The position numbers and the translations under genes are program-made. Source: Gammaproteobacteria bacterium (GTDB taxonomy: Bacteria > Pseudomonadota > Gammaproteobacteria > Xanthomonadales > Xanthomonadaceae). Taken from it: 26,341 bases of DNA. Under the pieces are notes generated by a model. That model was not told the origin of the DNA. It saw nothing but the letters and a program-made list of their open reading frames with translations, and did not search any database. Numbering within the stretch: position 1 is the first letter of the stretch; each line of letters opens with the position of its first letter. Positions 13,622 to 22,171 of the stretch are shown one piece after another. Location of the stretch: positions 1-26,341 of the forward strand of contig JAPLSI010000109.1 of the NCBI GenBank assembly GCA_026398715.1. Reading direction: 5' to 3'.

Positions 13622-16050
13622 TCAGTCCTGCAACTCGCGCAGCGTCACCGATGGCGGCGCGGCCAACACCCGTCGCGTGGCCAGCATGCCGGCCACGATC
13701 GCCGCCACCACACCCATCGCGCTGCTGGTGATCACCAGTTGCCAGTCCGCCGTCCACGGCAATTCGAAAACCTGCTTGGCCACCACGCCCGCCAGCACCG
13801 TCGCGGCGATGGCAGCGGTCAGTCCGGTCAGCAAGCCGATCACTGCGAACTCGGTCGCCTGCGCCAACAGCAACTGACGACGACTTCCGCCGAGCACGCG
13901 CATCACCGCGCCCTCAAGCAGCCGCTCGTCCTGCGACGCCGTGACCGAGGCGAGCAATACAAGAATCCCGGCCGCGAGCGAGAAGTAGAACACCGCTTCG
14001 ACCACCGCCGAAACCTGGTCCACCGTGCTTCGCACCTGGTCGAGCACGGCATCGATGTCGATCACCGACAGGTTGGGGAATCGCGTCACCAGCCCGTTGC
14101 TCAACGTTGCCGCGGCAGCGGGCGGCGCATGCACGCCGCCGATGTAGCTGGCCGGAAAACCCTGCATCGAAGCGGGTGAGGCGATGACGAAGAAATTGGG
14201 CTGGAAACTTTCCCAATCCACTTTCCGAAGGCTGGTGATGGTGGCCTCATAAGGCTGGCCCGCGATGTCGAAGCCCACCTTGTCGCCCACCTTCCAACCG
14301 AGGTCGCTCGCAAGTTCGGTTTCGACCGACAATTCCGGTCGCGAGGGTCCGGCGACCGGCCAGAACTTCCCGGCAGTCACTTCGTTGTCGCTGCGCAAGC
14401 TATCGGTAAAGCTGAGATTGAATTCGCGCTCGGCCATCCGTTTCGCGCGATCACCGCGCGCGGCGAAACTCTCACCGGTAACCGGCGCTCCGTTCATGCT
14501 GACCAGCCGCCCACGAACCATCGGAAACAGGATCGGCTTGCTGACGCCGACCTCGGCGAGGTAGTCGATGACCGGCTGCACTTGTTCGGGCTGGACGTTG
14601 ATGATGAAACGATTCGGCGCATCCGCCGGCAAGGCCTGTTGCCAGCGTTCAAGCAAGTCGCCGCGCACGAAGGTCAGCAGCAGCAACACCATCAGCCCCA
14701 GGCCGAGCGAAGCGATCTGGGCGACGCTGGCGGCCGGGCGGCGGCTTACGTTCGCCAGTCCATAGCGCCATGGACCCTGCAGGCGTCCGCGCAGCCTGCG
14801 CACCAGCACGATCAGTCCGTACGCCAGCAAGCCCAGTACCGCCAGCGTGCCCGCGATACCCAGCAGCATCGCCGTGCCCAAGGTTGCAGAGCCCGCTTTC
14901 CACCAGAGCAGCAACGCCAACCCGGACAGTCCGACCAGCGCCGCGACCCAGGCGCTGGGCTCGGCCACGTCCACGTCCTTGCGCAAGACGCGCAACGCGG
15001 GCACCCGGCGCAAGGCGAGCACGGGCGGCACGCCGAACGCCAGCAGCACGGTCAGCCCGACACCGAATCCTTCCAGCACCGGACGCCAACCTGCCGAAGG
15101 AATCGCTACGCGCAGCGCTTCTGCCAACCAACTGCCCACGAGAGACTGCAGGCCCAGCGCGAGGAGCACGCCCAACGTGCAACCGGCCAGGCCGAGCAAC
15201 AACAGTTCACCGACGTGGATGCCCACCAGCGTGCGTTGGCTGGCGCCGAGGCAGCGCATCACCGCGCTGCCGGCAAGATGCCGGGCGCTGTGCCTGCGTG
15301 CCGCCATCGCCACCGCCACGGCAGCCAGCACCACGGATATCAGCGCAGCCAGGCCAAGGAATCGCCCGGCGCGATCGAGTGCGGCGCGAATTTCCGGTCG
15401 CGCGTCTGACGCGGTTTCCAGCCGTTGCCCACGACCCATGGATTGCCGGGTTCGAGTCAGGAATTTTTCCACCGCGGCCGGTTCGCCTGCGACGACCAGG
15501 CGATGGATGATGCGACTTCCGGGCTGCACCAGTCCGGTGGCCGGCAAATCCGCCAGGTTGAGGAACACCTTGGGTCCGGTGCTGAAATAGTTGAGCGAAG
15601 CCTCGGGTTCCTGCACGACCAGCGCGGACAGGCGCAGGCTGGAACTGCCGATCCTGATCGGGTCGCCAATCTTTGCCGCGATCGATTGCGCGCCCGATCG
15701 CGACAGCCAGACCGTGCCGGGCCGGGGGACGGCGGGCGCCACGTATTCCTTGCCCGCCTCCGCATCGACGATACGGAAGGTGCCGCGCAACGGGAAACCT
15801 TCGCCCAGCGCCCGGATCTCGCCCATCTTCAACGTTTCGCCGGCGCCAACCATGCTGGGGAATGCGCGCGTCTGCGTCTGGCGCAATCCCGGAAGATTGG
15901 CATTGGCCAACATCGCCGGCGGGATCGGCTCGTCGGCGCGAAGCACGGCGTCACCGCCAAGCAGTCGATTGGCTTCCATCGACAGCGCGCGCTCGGCGCG
16001 GTCGGTCAGGAAGCCGACCGCCGTTACCGACATCACCGCCAGCACGATGG
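13622..16050 (-). pseudogene. YbbP-type ABC transporter permease, 5' end deleted
   Basis: Large FtsX/MacB-type permease of the YbbP family, the partner of the YbbA ATPase. About 809 codons remain. The family-like sequence starts abruptly at TIVLAVMSVTAVGFLTDR, which is the middle of the normal first membrane helix; the usual start Met and about 20 residues are missing. Immediately upstream the DNA belongs to the ATPase gene in another frame. The rest looks intact: a periplasmic domain, two blocks of FtsX-type helices (about 245-480 and near the C-terminus) and a normal C-terminal TLRELQD. An open frame reaches a GTG at 16117, but those residues are out-of-frame ATPase DNA. A shortened protein could still be made from an internal ATG. 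Confidence 0.75.
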
Positions 16051-16586
16051 TCGGCAAACAAAAGCGAGGGCCCGGTGACAAAAGCCCTCGCGAGCGCCAC
16101 GCGCTGTTGCTCGCCACCGGACAGTTGCCTCGGATAATGCTCCAGTCGCTCGCCCAGTCCGACTCGCTCGAGAATGCGCCGCGCCGGCTGCAGCGTCTCG
16201 CGGTCGCCTCGCAACTCCAGTGGCAGCATCACGTTTTCCAGCGCGGTCAGTGCGGGCAACAACTGGAAACTCTGGAACACGAAGCCGACCCGTTCGCCGC
16301 GAACCTTGGCGCGCCCGTCTTCATCCAGTGAAGAAAGCACGATGCCGTCCAGGCTGACGGTGCCGGTGCTTGGCGTATCCAGGCCGGCGAGCAACGACAA
16401 CAGCGTGCTCTTGCCCGAACCTGAAGCCCCGACCACCGCCACGGCTTCGCCAGCAGCAATGCGGAAACTCACGTCTGCCAGAATGGTCAATTCATGGTCC
16501 GGCAGCCGAACCCGCTTGCCCAGCCCGCTGGCCGCCAGTTCGCCAGGGCTTGAAAGCGTCGGCGATGCCGCAATTGAATCGATCAT
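15951..16586 (-). pseudogene. YbbA-type ABC transporter ATPase, truncated after Walker B aspartate
   Basis: ATPase of the LolD/YbbA group, expected to pair with the adjacent YbbP-type permease. Walker A GASGSGKST (53-61), the Q-loop FVFQSFQLLP and the signature LSGGEQQRVALARAF are intact. Walker B reads LLFAD (Asp179) but the catalytic Glu and the family's EPTGNLD and H-loop are gone. Residue 180 onward (HRAGGDVGNGG...) is permease DNA read in the wrong frame, ending at a stop at 15951. Roughly 50-60 residues are missing relative to the family. Such a protein should not hydrolyse ATP. The start at 16586 is only 18 bases from the tesA start on the other strand. The tesA-ybbA-ybbP linkage is the same as in E. 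coli. Confidence 0.78.
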
Positions 16587-16604
16587 GATCGAGGAGCCCA
16601 GGGA

Positions 16605-17252
16605 ATGAACAATCTATATGGAGCATGGCAGGCCCGGGTTCAACGGGGCGTCATGGTCTTACTGACGACACTTGCATTGTCCGGCGTGGCGGCAGCTGCG
16701 CCCTCGCGCACGGTGCTGGTGCTCGGGGATTCCCTGTCGGCCGCCTACGGCCTGGCTGCCAGCCAGGGCTGGGTGGCGCTGACGGCGCAGAAAATGCGGA
16801 CAACCCACCCGAAGTGGCGCGTAGTGAACGCCAGCATCAGTGGCGAAACCACGGCCGGCGGCGCCGCGCGGATAGCCGCTGAACTCAAGCGAACCCGGCC
16901 GGCCGTCGTAGTGGTCGAACTCGGCGCCAATGACGGCTTGCGCGGCCTGTCCCTGGCGCAGACACGGGCGAACCTGGACAAGATCATCGGCGCGTCCACG
17001 CGATCGGGCGCGCGCGTGCTGCTGGTGGGCATGCGGATGCCACCCAATTTCGGCCCGGTGTATACGCAAGGCTTCGAAAAGAACTACGTCGATCTTTCGA
17101 AGAAATACCAGACGGCGTTCCTGCCCTTCCTGCTGGCGCCCATCGCCACCGAGCGCAAGAATTTCCAGGCCGACAACCTGCATCCGGTCGCCGCGGCGCA
17201 GCCTCGCCTTCGTGACCATGTCTGGCCGGCGCTGCAGCCGCTGCTGAAATAG
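16605..17252 (+). CDS. tesA: Arylesterase / multifunctional acyl-CoA thioesterase I TesA (SGNH hydrolase)
   Basis: Predicted periplasmic esterase/thioesterase/lysophospholipase of 215 aa. A signal peptide spans about residues 10-32 (VMVLLTTLALSGVAAAAP). The four SGNH blocks are present: GDSLSAAYG with nucleophile Ser43, ISGETTAGG with the oxyanion Gly, GAND (107-110) with the Asn, and DNLHP with Asp190 and His193. GAGGAG lies 8 bases before the ATG at 16605. An ATG at codon 17 could give a shorter signal peptide. It is divergent from the ATPase gene, as in the tesA-ybbA arrangement of other gammaproteobacteria, and convergent with the Rossmann-fold gene 12 bases away. Confidence 0.93.
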   Translation: MNNLYGAWQARVQRGVMVLLTTLALSGVAAAAPSRTVLVLGDSLSAAYGLAASQGWVALTAQKMRTTHPKWRVVNASISGETTAGGAARIAAELKRTRPAVVVVELGANDGLRGLSLAQTRANLDKIIGASTRSGARVLLVGMRMPPNFGPVYTQGFEKNYVDLSKKYQTAFLPFLLAPIATERKNFQADNLHPVAAAQPRLRDHVWPALQPLLK

Positions 17253-17264
17253 GGCCAGGCCCGA

Positions 17265-17969
17265 TCACGCGGCTGGATCGAGATCCCGGATCGCGTCGTA
17301 GGTATGGGCGACGATGCCTTCGCCTTCCGTCGCGGACAGCGTCACGATGGCGCGGGCCAGCGAATCGGCCGGAATCGCGCGATAAGTCCGAAGCCTTCCT
17401 GCCATCAATGCATTGGCCAAGGGAGCCAGTTTCTGGAACAAGGCCTCGGCGGGCCTGCGCTGGGCACGATCTCCCAACAGCAGTCCCGGCTGCAAAAGGT
17501 CCAACCTGCGGAACCCCTGCTGTTCCATTGCGTCTTCCACCTCGCCCTTCACGCGAAGGTAGAAATTGCCGGACTGTCGGCTGGCGCCGGCGGAACTGAC
17601 GAGGATGGCATGCGTCGCGCCGGTGTCGCGGGCCAGCTGCGCCAGTTTCAGCACCAGTTCGCGATCGACGGCAATGAAAGCTTCGCGGGACCCTGCAGCC
17701 TTGATGGTGGTGCCCAGGCAACAGACATACGTATCGATCCGGCCCGCTGCGGACTGGTTGACGGCCTGCCGGATCAGCTGCCCGGACTCGGGCGATGCGA
17801 AGTCCACGACCGGCGCAACCAGGCGCGGGTCCTGGACCGACAGCCCACGCCGCGTGGGCGCGATCACGCGACCCTGGAAGCTGGAACCACGCAATAGCTC
17901 GCGCAGCACCAAGCCGCCGACCAGGCCGGAAGCACCAGCCAGAAGCACGTTGCGATTCGTCACGCCCAT
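17265..17969 (-). CDS. NAD(P)-binding Rossmann-fold protein (atypical SDR, NmrA/HTATIP2-like)
   Basis: A 234-aa protein beginning MGVTNRNVLLAGASGLVGGL; GASGLVGG is the dinucleotide-binding GxxGxxG loop of atypical short-chain dehydrogenases. VCCLGTTIKAAGS and HAILVSSAGA follow, and YLRVKGEVEDAME holds the Y-x3-K pair of this superfamily. This layout is that of the HTATIP2/TIP30-like 'oxidoreductase' group, often annotated as nucleoside-diphosphate-sugar epimerase-like. Substrate unknown. The ATG at 17969 lies inside the end of the GST gene, giving a 10-base overlap, so translation is probably coupled. A longer reading to 18143 is rejected because it only extends into GST codons. Confidence 0.82.
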   Translation of the reverse strand: MGVTNRNVLLAGASGLVGGLVLRELLRGSSFQGRVIAPTRRGLSVQDPRLVAPVVDFASPESGQLIRQAVNQSAAGRIDTYVCCLGTTIKAAGSREAFIAVDRELVLKLAQLARDTGATHAILVSSAGASRQSGNFYLRVKGEVEDAMEQQGFRRLDLLQPGLLLGDRAQRRPAEALFQKLAPLANALMAGRLRTYRAIPADSLARAIVTLSATEGEGIVAHTYDAIRDLDPAA

Positions 17970-18592
17970 TCGCTCAATTGTTCTTCTTCGTAAAGGCGCT
18001 TGAACGAGGGACGCGCCTTCATCGCCGTCGCCATGCGCGCCAGGTGCGGCCATTCGATCGCCTGCTTGGGCAAGTTGCGCGACCAGCGCATCAGCATGGT
18101 GAGGTGGAAGTCGGCTGCCGACATCTTGTCGCCGAGCAGCCACGGGCCATTCTTCGCCAGGTGGTCGTCAATGGTTTGCCAACAGGCCTCGATGCGCTTG
18201 CGGGCGTTGTCCTTCACTGCCTCCACGTTCGCATCGCCCGCTGCCTCGGCCGGGTAATACCAGTTGCGGAACTGCGGCTGCACCATGTTGGCCATGTACA
18301 GCAGCCACTGGTAGTAGCGCGCCCGCTCGACGCTGCCCACTGCCGGCGCGAAGCCTTTCGAAGGATGCGAGTCGGCGAGATGCATCAGCAGCGCCACCGA
18401 TTCGGTCAGGACCTCGCCGTCGATGACAAGCGTGGGCACCACGCCGCTGGGATTGAGCTTGAGGTACTCCGGCGACTTGTGTTGCTTCGATTCGAAATCG
18501 AGCAGCTTGAGTTCATATGGCAGGTCCAGCTCGATCAGGAGCCAGTGGATGACCAGGCTTGCCGCGCCGGGCGAATAATAGAGTATGTGCAT
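17960..18592 (-). CDS. Glutathione S-transferase family protein
   Basis: A 210-aa GST starting MHILYYSPGAASLVIHWLL. The N-terminal domain has the YSPGAAS active-site region, LNPSGVVPTLVIDG with the cis-Pro, and LTESVALLMHLAD with the glutathione-binding Glu-Ser. The C-terminal helical domain includes GDKMSAADFHLTMLMRW, the usual N-capping motif of helix 6. This is the second GST in the window and is only distantly like the first (5769-6377). GGGGA precedes the ATG. It lies 47 bases after the fumarase gene and overlaps the Rossmann-fold gene by 10 bases, so fumarase-GST-Rossmann look like one transcript. Confidence 0.9.
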   Translation of the reverse strand: MHILYYSPGAASLVIHWLLIELDLPYELKLLDFESKQHKSPEYLKLNPSGVVPTLVIDGEVLTESVALLMHLADSHPSKGFAPAVGSVERARYYQWLLYMANMVQPQFRNWYYPAEAAGDANVEAVKDNARKRIEACWQTIDDHLAKNGPWLLGDKMSAADFHLTMLMRWSRNLPKQAIEWPHLARMATAMKARPSFKRLYEEEQLSEWA

Positions 18593-18639
18593 CGGATCCC
18601 CGCGAATGGATGACGGCAGCGCCGTCGCTGTTGGAAGGC

Positions 18640-20157
18640 CTACTCGACCACTACCGCAATCTTGCCGATGCGCGCCGCCCATGCCCTGGGCCCGGTCTCG
18701 TGTACGGACTCGCCACGCGAGTCCACCGCCACCGTCACCGGCATGTCCTTCACCTCGAATTCGTAGATTGCCTCCATGCCCAGGTCGGCGAAACCCACCA
18801 CCCGCGAGGACTTGATTGCCTTCGATACAAGGTAGGCAGCGCCGCCCACAGCCATCAGGTAGACCGACTTGTGCCTGCGGATGGATTCGATGGCGGTCGG
18901 GCCGCGCTCGGCCTTGCCCACCATTCCCAACAAGCCGGTTTGCGCAAGCACCTGTTCGGTGAATTTGTCCATGCGCGTTGCCGTCGTGGGCCCCGCGGGA
19001 CCGATTACTTCGTCGCGCACCGCATCCACCGGCCCCACGTAGTAGATGAAACGACCGCGCAAGTCCACGGGCAACTTCTCGCCACGGTCGAGCATTTCGA
19101 CAATGCGCTTGTGCGCCGCGTCGCGACCGGTCAGCAGCTTGCCGTTGAGCAGGATGGTTTCGCCGGGCTGCCACTGCGTCACGTCTTCGGGCTTGATGGA
19201 GTCCAGGTCCACGCGCCGTCCCTTGGACGAGTCGTAGGTCAGCTTCGGCCAATCGTCCAGGGATGGCGGCTCCAGCGCGACCGGGCCGGAGCCGTCGAGC
19301 ACGAAGTGCGCGTGCCGCGTCGCCGCGCAGTTGGGAATCATCGCCACGGGAAGGTTGGCGGCATGGGTCGGGTAATCGAGGACCTTGACGTCGAGCACGG
19401 TCGTCAGGCCACCGAGGCCCTGCGCGCCGATGCCGAGCGCATTGACCTTCTGATAGAGCTCGAGCCGGAGTTCCTCGGCGCGATTGGACGGGCCACGCGC
19501 GATCAGGTCGGTGATGTCTATCGGCTCCATCAACGCTTCCTTCGCCAGCAGCATGGCCTTCTCCGCCGTGCCGCCGATGCCGATGCCCAGCATGCCCGGC
19601 GGACACCAGCCGGCGCCCATGGTCGGCACCGTCTTCAACACCCAGTCCACGATCGAGTCGGAAGGATTGAGCATGGCGAATTTCGACTTCGCTTCGGAAC
19701 CGCCGCCCTTGGCCGCGACGATCACGTCCACGTTGCCGCCCTTCACCACGGACATGTTGACCACGGCCGGCGTGTTGTCCTTCGTGTTGCTGCGCTTGCC
19801 CGCGGGATCGGCGAGCACCGAGGCGCGCAGGCGGTTGTCGGGATGGTTGTAGGCGCGACGCACGCCTTCGTTCACCATTTCCTCGACGCCCATCGTCGCG
19901 TCGTCCCAGCGCACGTCCATGCCGATCTTGAGGAACACGGTGACGATGCCGGTGTCCTGGCAGATCGGCCGATGACCCTCGGCGCACATGCGCGAGTTGA
20001 TCAGGATCTGGGCAATGGCGTCGCGCGCGGCAGGTGATTCCTCGCGCTCGTACGCGGCCGAGAGGTTCCGGATGTAATCAACAGGGTGGTAGTAGCTGAT
20101 GTATTGCAGCGCGTCGGCCACGCTGGTGATGAAATCGTCCTGCTTGATGCTTGCCAT
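18640..20157 (-). CDS. Class I (iron-sulfur) fumarate hydratase
   Basis: Cytosolic TCA-cycle enzyme that interconverts fumarate and malate using a [4Fe-4S] cluster. The 505-aa chain combines both fumarase domains (N-terminal lyase part and C-terminal part from about residue 350), as in E. coli FumA/FumB. Cluster cysteines are visible at Cys66 (ICQDTG), Cys185 (GWCPPGMLGIGIGG) and Cys277 (PNCAATRH). The C-terminal domain has GPAGPTTATRMD and LLGMVGKAERG, typical of the substrate site. AGGAG lies 9 bases before the ATG. It follows uup by 34 bases on the same strand. Being oxygen-sensitive, class I enzymes often coexist with a class II FumC elsewhere; none is in this window. Confidence 0.95.
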   Translation of the reverse strand: MASIKQDDFITSVADALQYISYYHPVDYIRNLSAAYEREESPAARDAIAQILINSRMCAEGHRPICQDTGIVTVFLKIGMDVRWDDATMGVEEMVNEGVRRAYNHPDNRLRASVLADPAGKRSNTKDNTPAVVNMSVVKGGNVDVIVAAKGGGSEAKSKFAMLNPSDSIVDWVLKTVPTMGAGWCPPGMLGIGIGGTAEKAMLLAKEALMEPIDITDLIARGPSNRAEELRLELYQKVNALGIGAQGLGGLTTVLDVKVLDYPTHAANLPVAMIPNCAATRHAHFVLDGSGPVALEPPSLDDWPKLTYDSSKGRRVDLDSIKPEDVTQWQPGETILLNGKLLTGRDAAHKRIVEMLDRGEKLPVDLRGRFIYYVGPVDAVRDEVIGPAGPTTATRMDKFTEQVLAQTGLLGMVGKAERGPTAIESIRRHKSVYLMAVGGAAYLVSKAIKSSRVVGFADLGMEAIYEFEVKDMPVTVAVDSRGESVHETGPRAWAARIGKIAVVVE

Positions 20158-20191
20158 CGGTGAAGCTCCTGGAATGATTGTCCTCGCGGGC

Positions 20192-22072
20192 TCAGTCGAG
20201 CTCGCTCCAGCGTGCGTAGGCGGACTCGAGCCGGGACTGCAACTCGGACAGCTGCCGGTTGGCCGCCTGTACCGCCGCGCTTCCCTCGCGATACAACTCG
20301 GGCGAACTTACCCTCGCCGTTTCAGTAGCCACCTGCGATTCGAGCGTTTCGATCAGCGCCGGCAATTGCTCGAGCTCGCGTTGTTCCTTGAAGCCGAGCT
20401 TGCGCTTGACCAGCACCGGCGGCGGTGCCGCGGCAGGAACCTGGCGCGGCACCTGCGGCGTCAGCTTCGGCGCGGCCCCGACAACGGCCGGCGCAGGGCG
20501 CTGTCGCTGCCAGTCGCTGTAACCACCCACGTAGTCGCCCACGCGACCATTGCCTTCCATCACCAGCGAGCTGGTGACCACATTGTCGAGGAAGGCGCGA
20601 TCGTGCGAAACCAGGATCAGGGTGCCGGGGTAGTCGATCAGCAGTTCTTCCAGCAGCTCGAGCGTTTCGACGTCCAGGTCGTTGGTCGGTTCATCCATCA
20701 CCAGCAGGTTGGACGGGCGTGCAAACAGTTTGGCGAGCAAAAGGCGATTGCGTTCGCCGCCGGACAATTTCGTAATGGGCACCAGCGCGCGATCGGGGCT
20801 GAAAAGGAAGTCCTGCAGGTAGCCCATCACATGCTTGCGGCCGCCGTTGATCTCGATGAACTCCCTGCCCTCCGACACATTGTCCAGGGCATTCCAGTCT
20901 TCCCGCAGCGCGCCGCGCAATTGGTCGAAGAAGGCGATTTCCAGGTTGCTGCCGCGCATGATTTCGCCTGACTGCGGCTGCAGGTCGCCCAGCAGCAGCT
21001 TCAGAAGCGTGGTCTTGCCCGAGCCGTTGGGACCGATAAGCCCGATCTTGTCGCCGCGCTGGATGACCGTGCTGAAATCGCGCACCAGCACGCGGTCGCC
21101 GAAGGCAAAATTGACGTGCTTGGCCTCGAAGATCTTCTTGCCGGACTTGGCCGCAGTCGCAGCCGCCAGGTTGACGTTGCCGGCTTGCTCGCGGCGTTCG
21201 CTGCGTTCGCGGCGCATGGCCTTCAACGCAGTGACGCGACCTTCGTTGCGGGTACGCCGTGCCTTTATGCCCTGGCGGATCCAGACTTCTTCCTGCGCCA
21301 GCTTCTTGTCGAACAGGATGTTGGCCTGGCTTTCGGCGTGCAGCCGCTCTTCGCGCCGGCGCAGGTAATTTTCGTAATCCCCGGGCCAGCTCGTAACTTG
21401 CCCACGGTCGATCTCGATGATCCGCGTAGCGAGGTTGCGCAGGAAGGCGCGGTCATGCGTCACGAAGACCACGCTGCCGGCGAAGTTCTTCAGGAACTCC
21501 TCCAGCCAGGCGATCGATTCGATGTCGAGGTGGTTGGTCGGCTCGTCGAGCAACAGCAGGTCAGGCGCGGCGACCAGCGCCTGCGCCAACAGCACGCGGC
21601 GCTTCATGCCACCCGACAGCGCCGAGAATTCGGTGTCCTCGGGCAAGTCGAGCTTGCTGATCACTTCTTCCACTCGTTGTTCGAGCTGCCAGCCCTGGCC
21701 TTCGTCGATCAGCGCCTGCACGCGACCGAGTTCGTCCATGTCCATGTTGTCGCCGTCGTGCAGCAGGTGGTGATAGCGGGCCAGGTGCGAACCGAGCTCG
21801 CCCAATCCGAGGGCGACAACGTCGAACACCGTGCCTTCGAGCAGCTTGGGCACTTCCTGGGACAGTCCGGCGATGCGGCTGCCGAAGCTGCGCACTTCGC
21901 CGTCATCGGCGTGGATTTCGCCCGACATCAGGCGCATCAGCGTTGACTTGCCCGCGCCGTTGCGACCGACGATGCAGACGCGTTCGTTGGGTTCGATGCT
22001 GAGGTTGACCTGCTGAAGCAGGAGCGGGCCGCCGACGCTGAAGTCGACGTTCTGGAATACGATCAAAGACAT
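20192..22072 (-). CDS. uup: ABC-F family ATPase Uup
   Basis: Soluble ABC-F protein of 626 aa; Uup acts on the ribosome and is linked to precise excision of transposons in E. coli. Two ATPase domains are complete: Walker A at 36-44 (GRNGAGKST) and 347-355 (GPNGSGKTT), signatures LSGG at 152-155 and 436-439, and Walker B LLLLDEP (172-178) and LLVMDEP (456-462). Both catalytic Glu residues are present. The linker between domains (about 230-310) is rich in Arg and Glu. A Pro/Ala linker near 525-550 leads to a C-terminal coiled coil (about 560-626), which separates Uup from the other ABC-F members. TAAAAT lies 6 bases before the ATG, and no ribosome-binding site is seen. Confidence 0.93.
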   Translation of the reverse strand: MSLIVFQNVDFSVGGPLLLQQVNLSIEPNERVCIVGRNGAGKSTLMRLMSGEIHADDGEVRSFGSRIAGLSQEVPKLLEGTVFDVVALGLGELGSHLARYHHLLHDGDNMDMDELGRVQALIDEGQGWQLEQRVEEVISKLDLPEDTEFSALSGGMKRRVLLAQALVAAPDLLLLDEPTNHLDIESIAWLEEFLKNFAGSVVFVTHDRAFLRNLATRIIEIDRGQVTSWPGDYENYLRRREERLHAESQANILFDKKLAQEEVWIRQGIKARRTRNEGRVTALKAMRRERSERREQAGNVNLAAATAAKSGKKIFEAKHVNFAFGDRVLVRDFSTVIQRGDKIGLIGPNGSGKTTLLKLLLGDLQPQSGEIMRGSNLEIAFFDQLRGALREDWNALDNVSEGREFIEINGGRKHVMGYLQDFLFSPDRALVPITKLSGGERNRLLLAKLFARPSNLLVMDEPTNDLDVETLELLEELLIDYPGTLILVSHDRAFLDNVVTSSLVMEGNGRVGDYVGGYSDWQRQRPAPAVVGAAPKLTPQVPRQVPAAAPPPVLVKRKLGFKEQRELEQLPALIETLESQVATETARVSSPELYREGSAAVQAANRQLSELQSRLESAYARWSELD

Positions 22073-22078
22073 CCGGCC

Positions 22079-22084
22079 ATTTTA
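22079..22084 (-). promoter_or_regulatory. Candidate -10 hexamer (TAAAAT) of a leaderless uup transcript
   Basis: TAAAAT on the minus strand (5 of 6 consensus) ends 6 bases before the uup ATG at 22072. The spacer GGCCGG is not a usable ribosome-binding site at that distance. No good -35 hexamer is visible 16-18 bases upstream. Confidence 0.4.
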
Positions 22085-22159
22085 CCCGGCTGGGGCTGTA
22101 CCGCGCGGTGTCCGTGCGAATCTGTGCGCCAGCCGAACTTCACCGCCGCTTCCTGACGC

Positions 22160-22165
22160 TAGACT
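22160..22165 (+). promoter_or_regulatory. Candidate -10 hexamer (TAGACT) of a leaderless TPR-sulfotransferase transcript
   Basis: TAGACT ends 6 bases before the ATG at 22172. It faces the uup hexamer across a 75-base divergent region, so both divergent genes show the same arrangement. The -35 region is weak. Confidence 0.35.
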
Positions 22166-22171
22166 CGGGGC

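Noticed and set aside
18593..19987. Minus-strand frame open upstream of the second GST
   Set aside because: It is an alternate frame of the fumarase gene on the same strand; the GST start at 18592 has its own ribosome-binding site and the family N-terminus.
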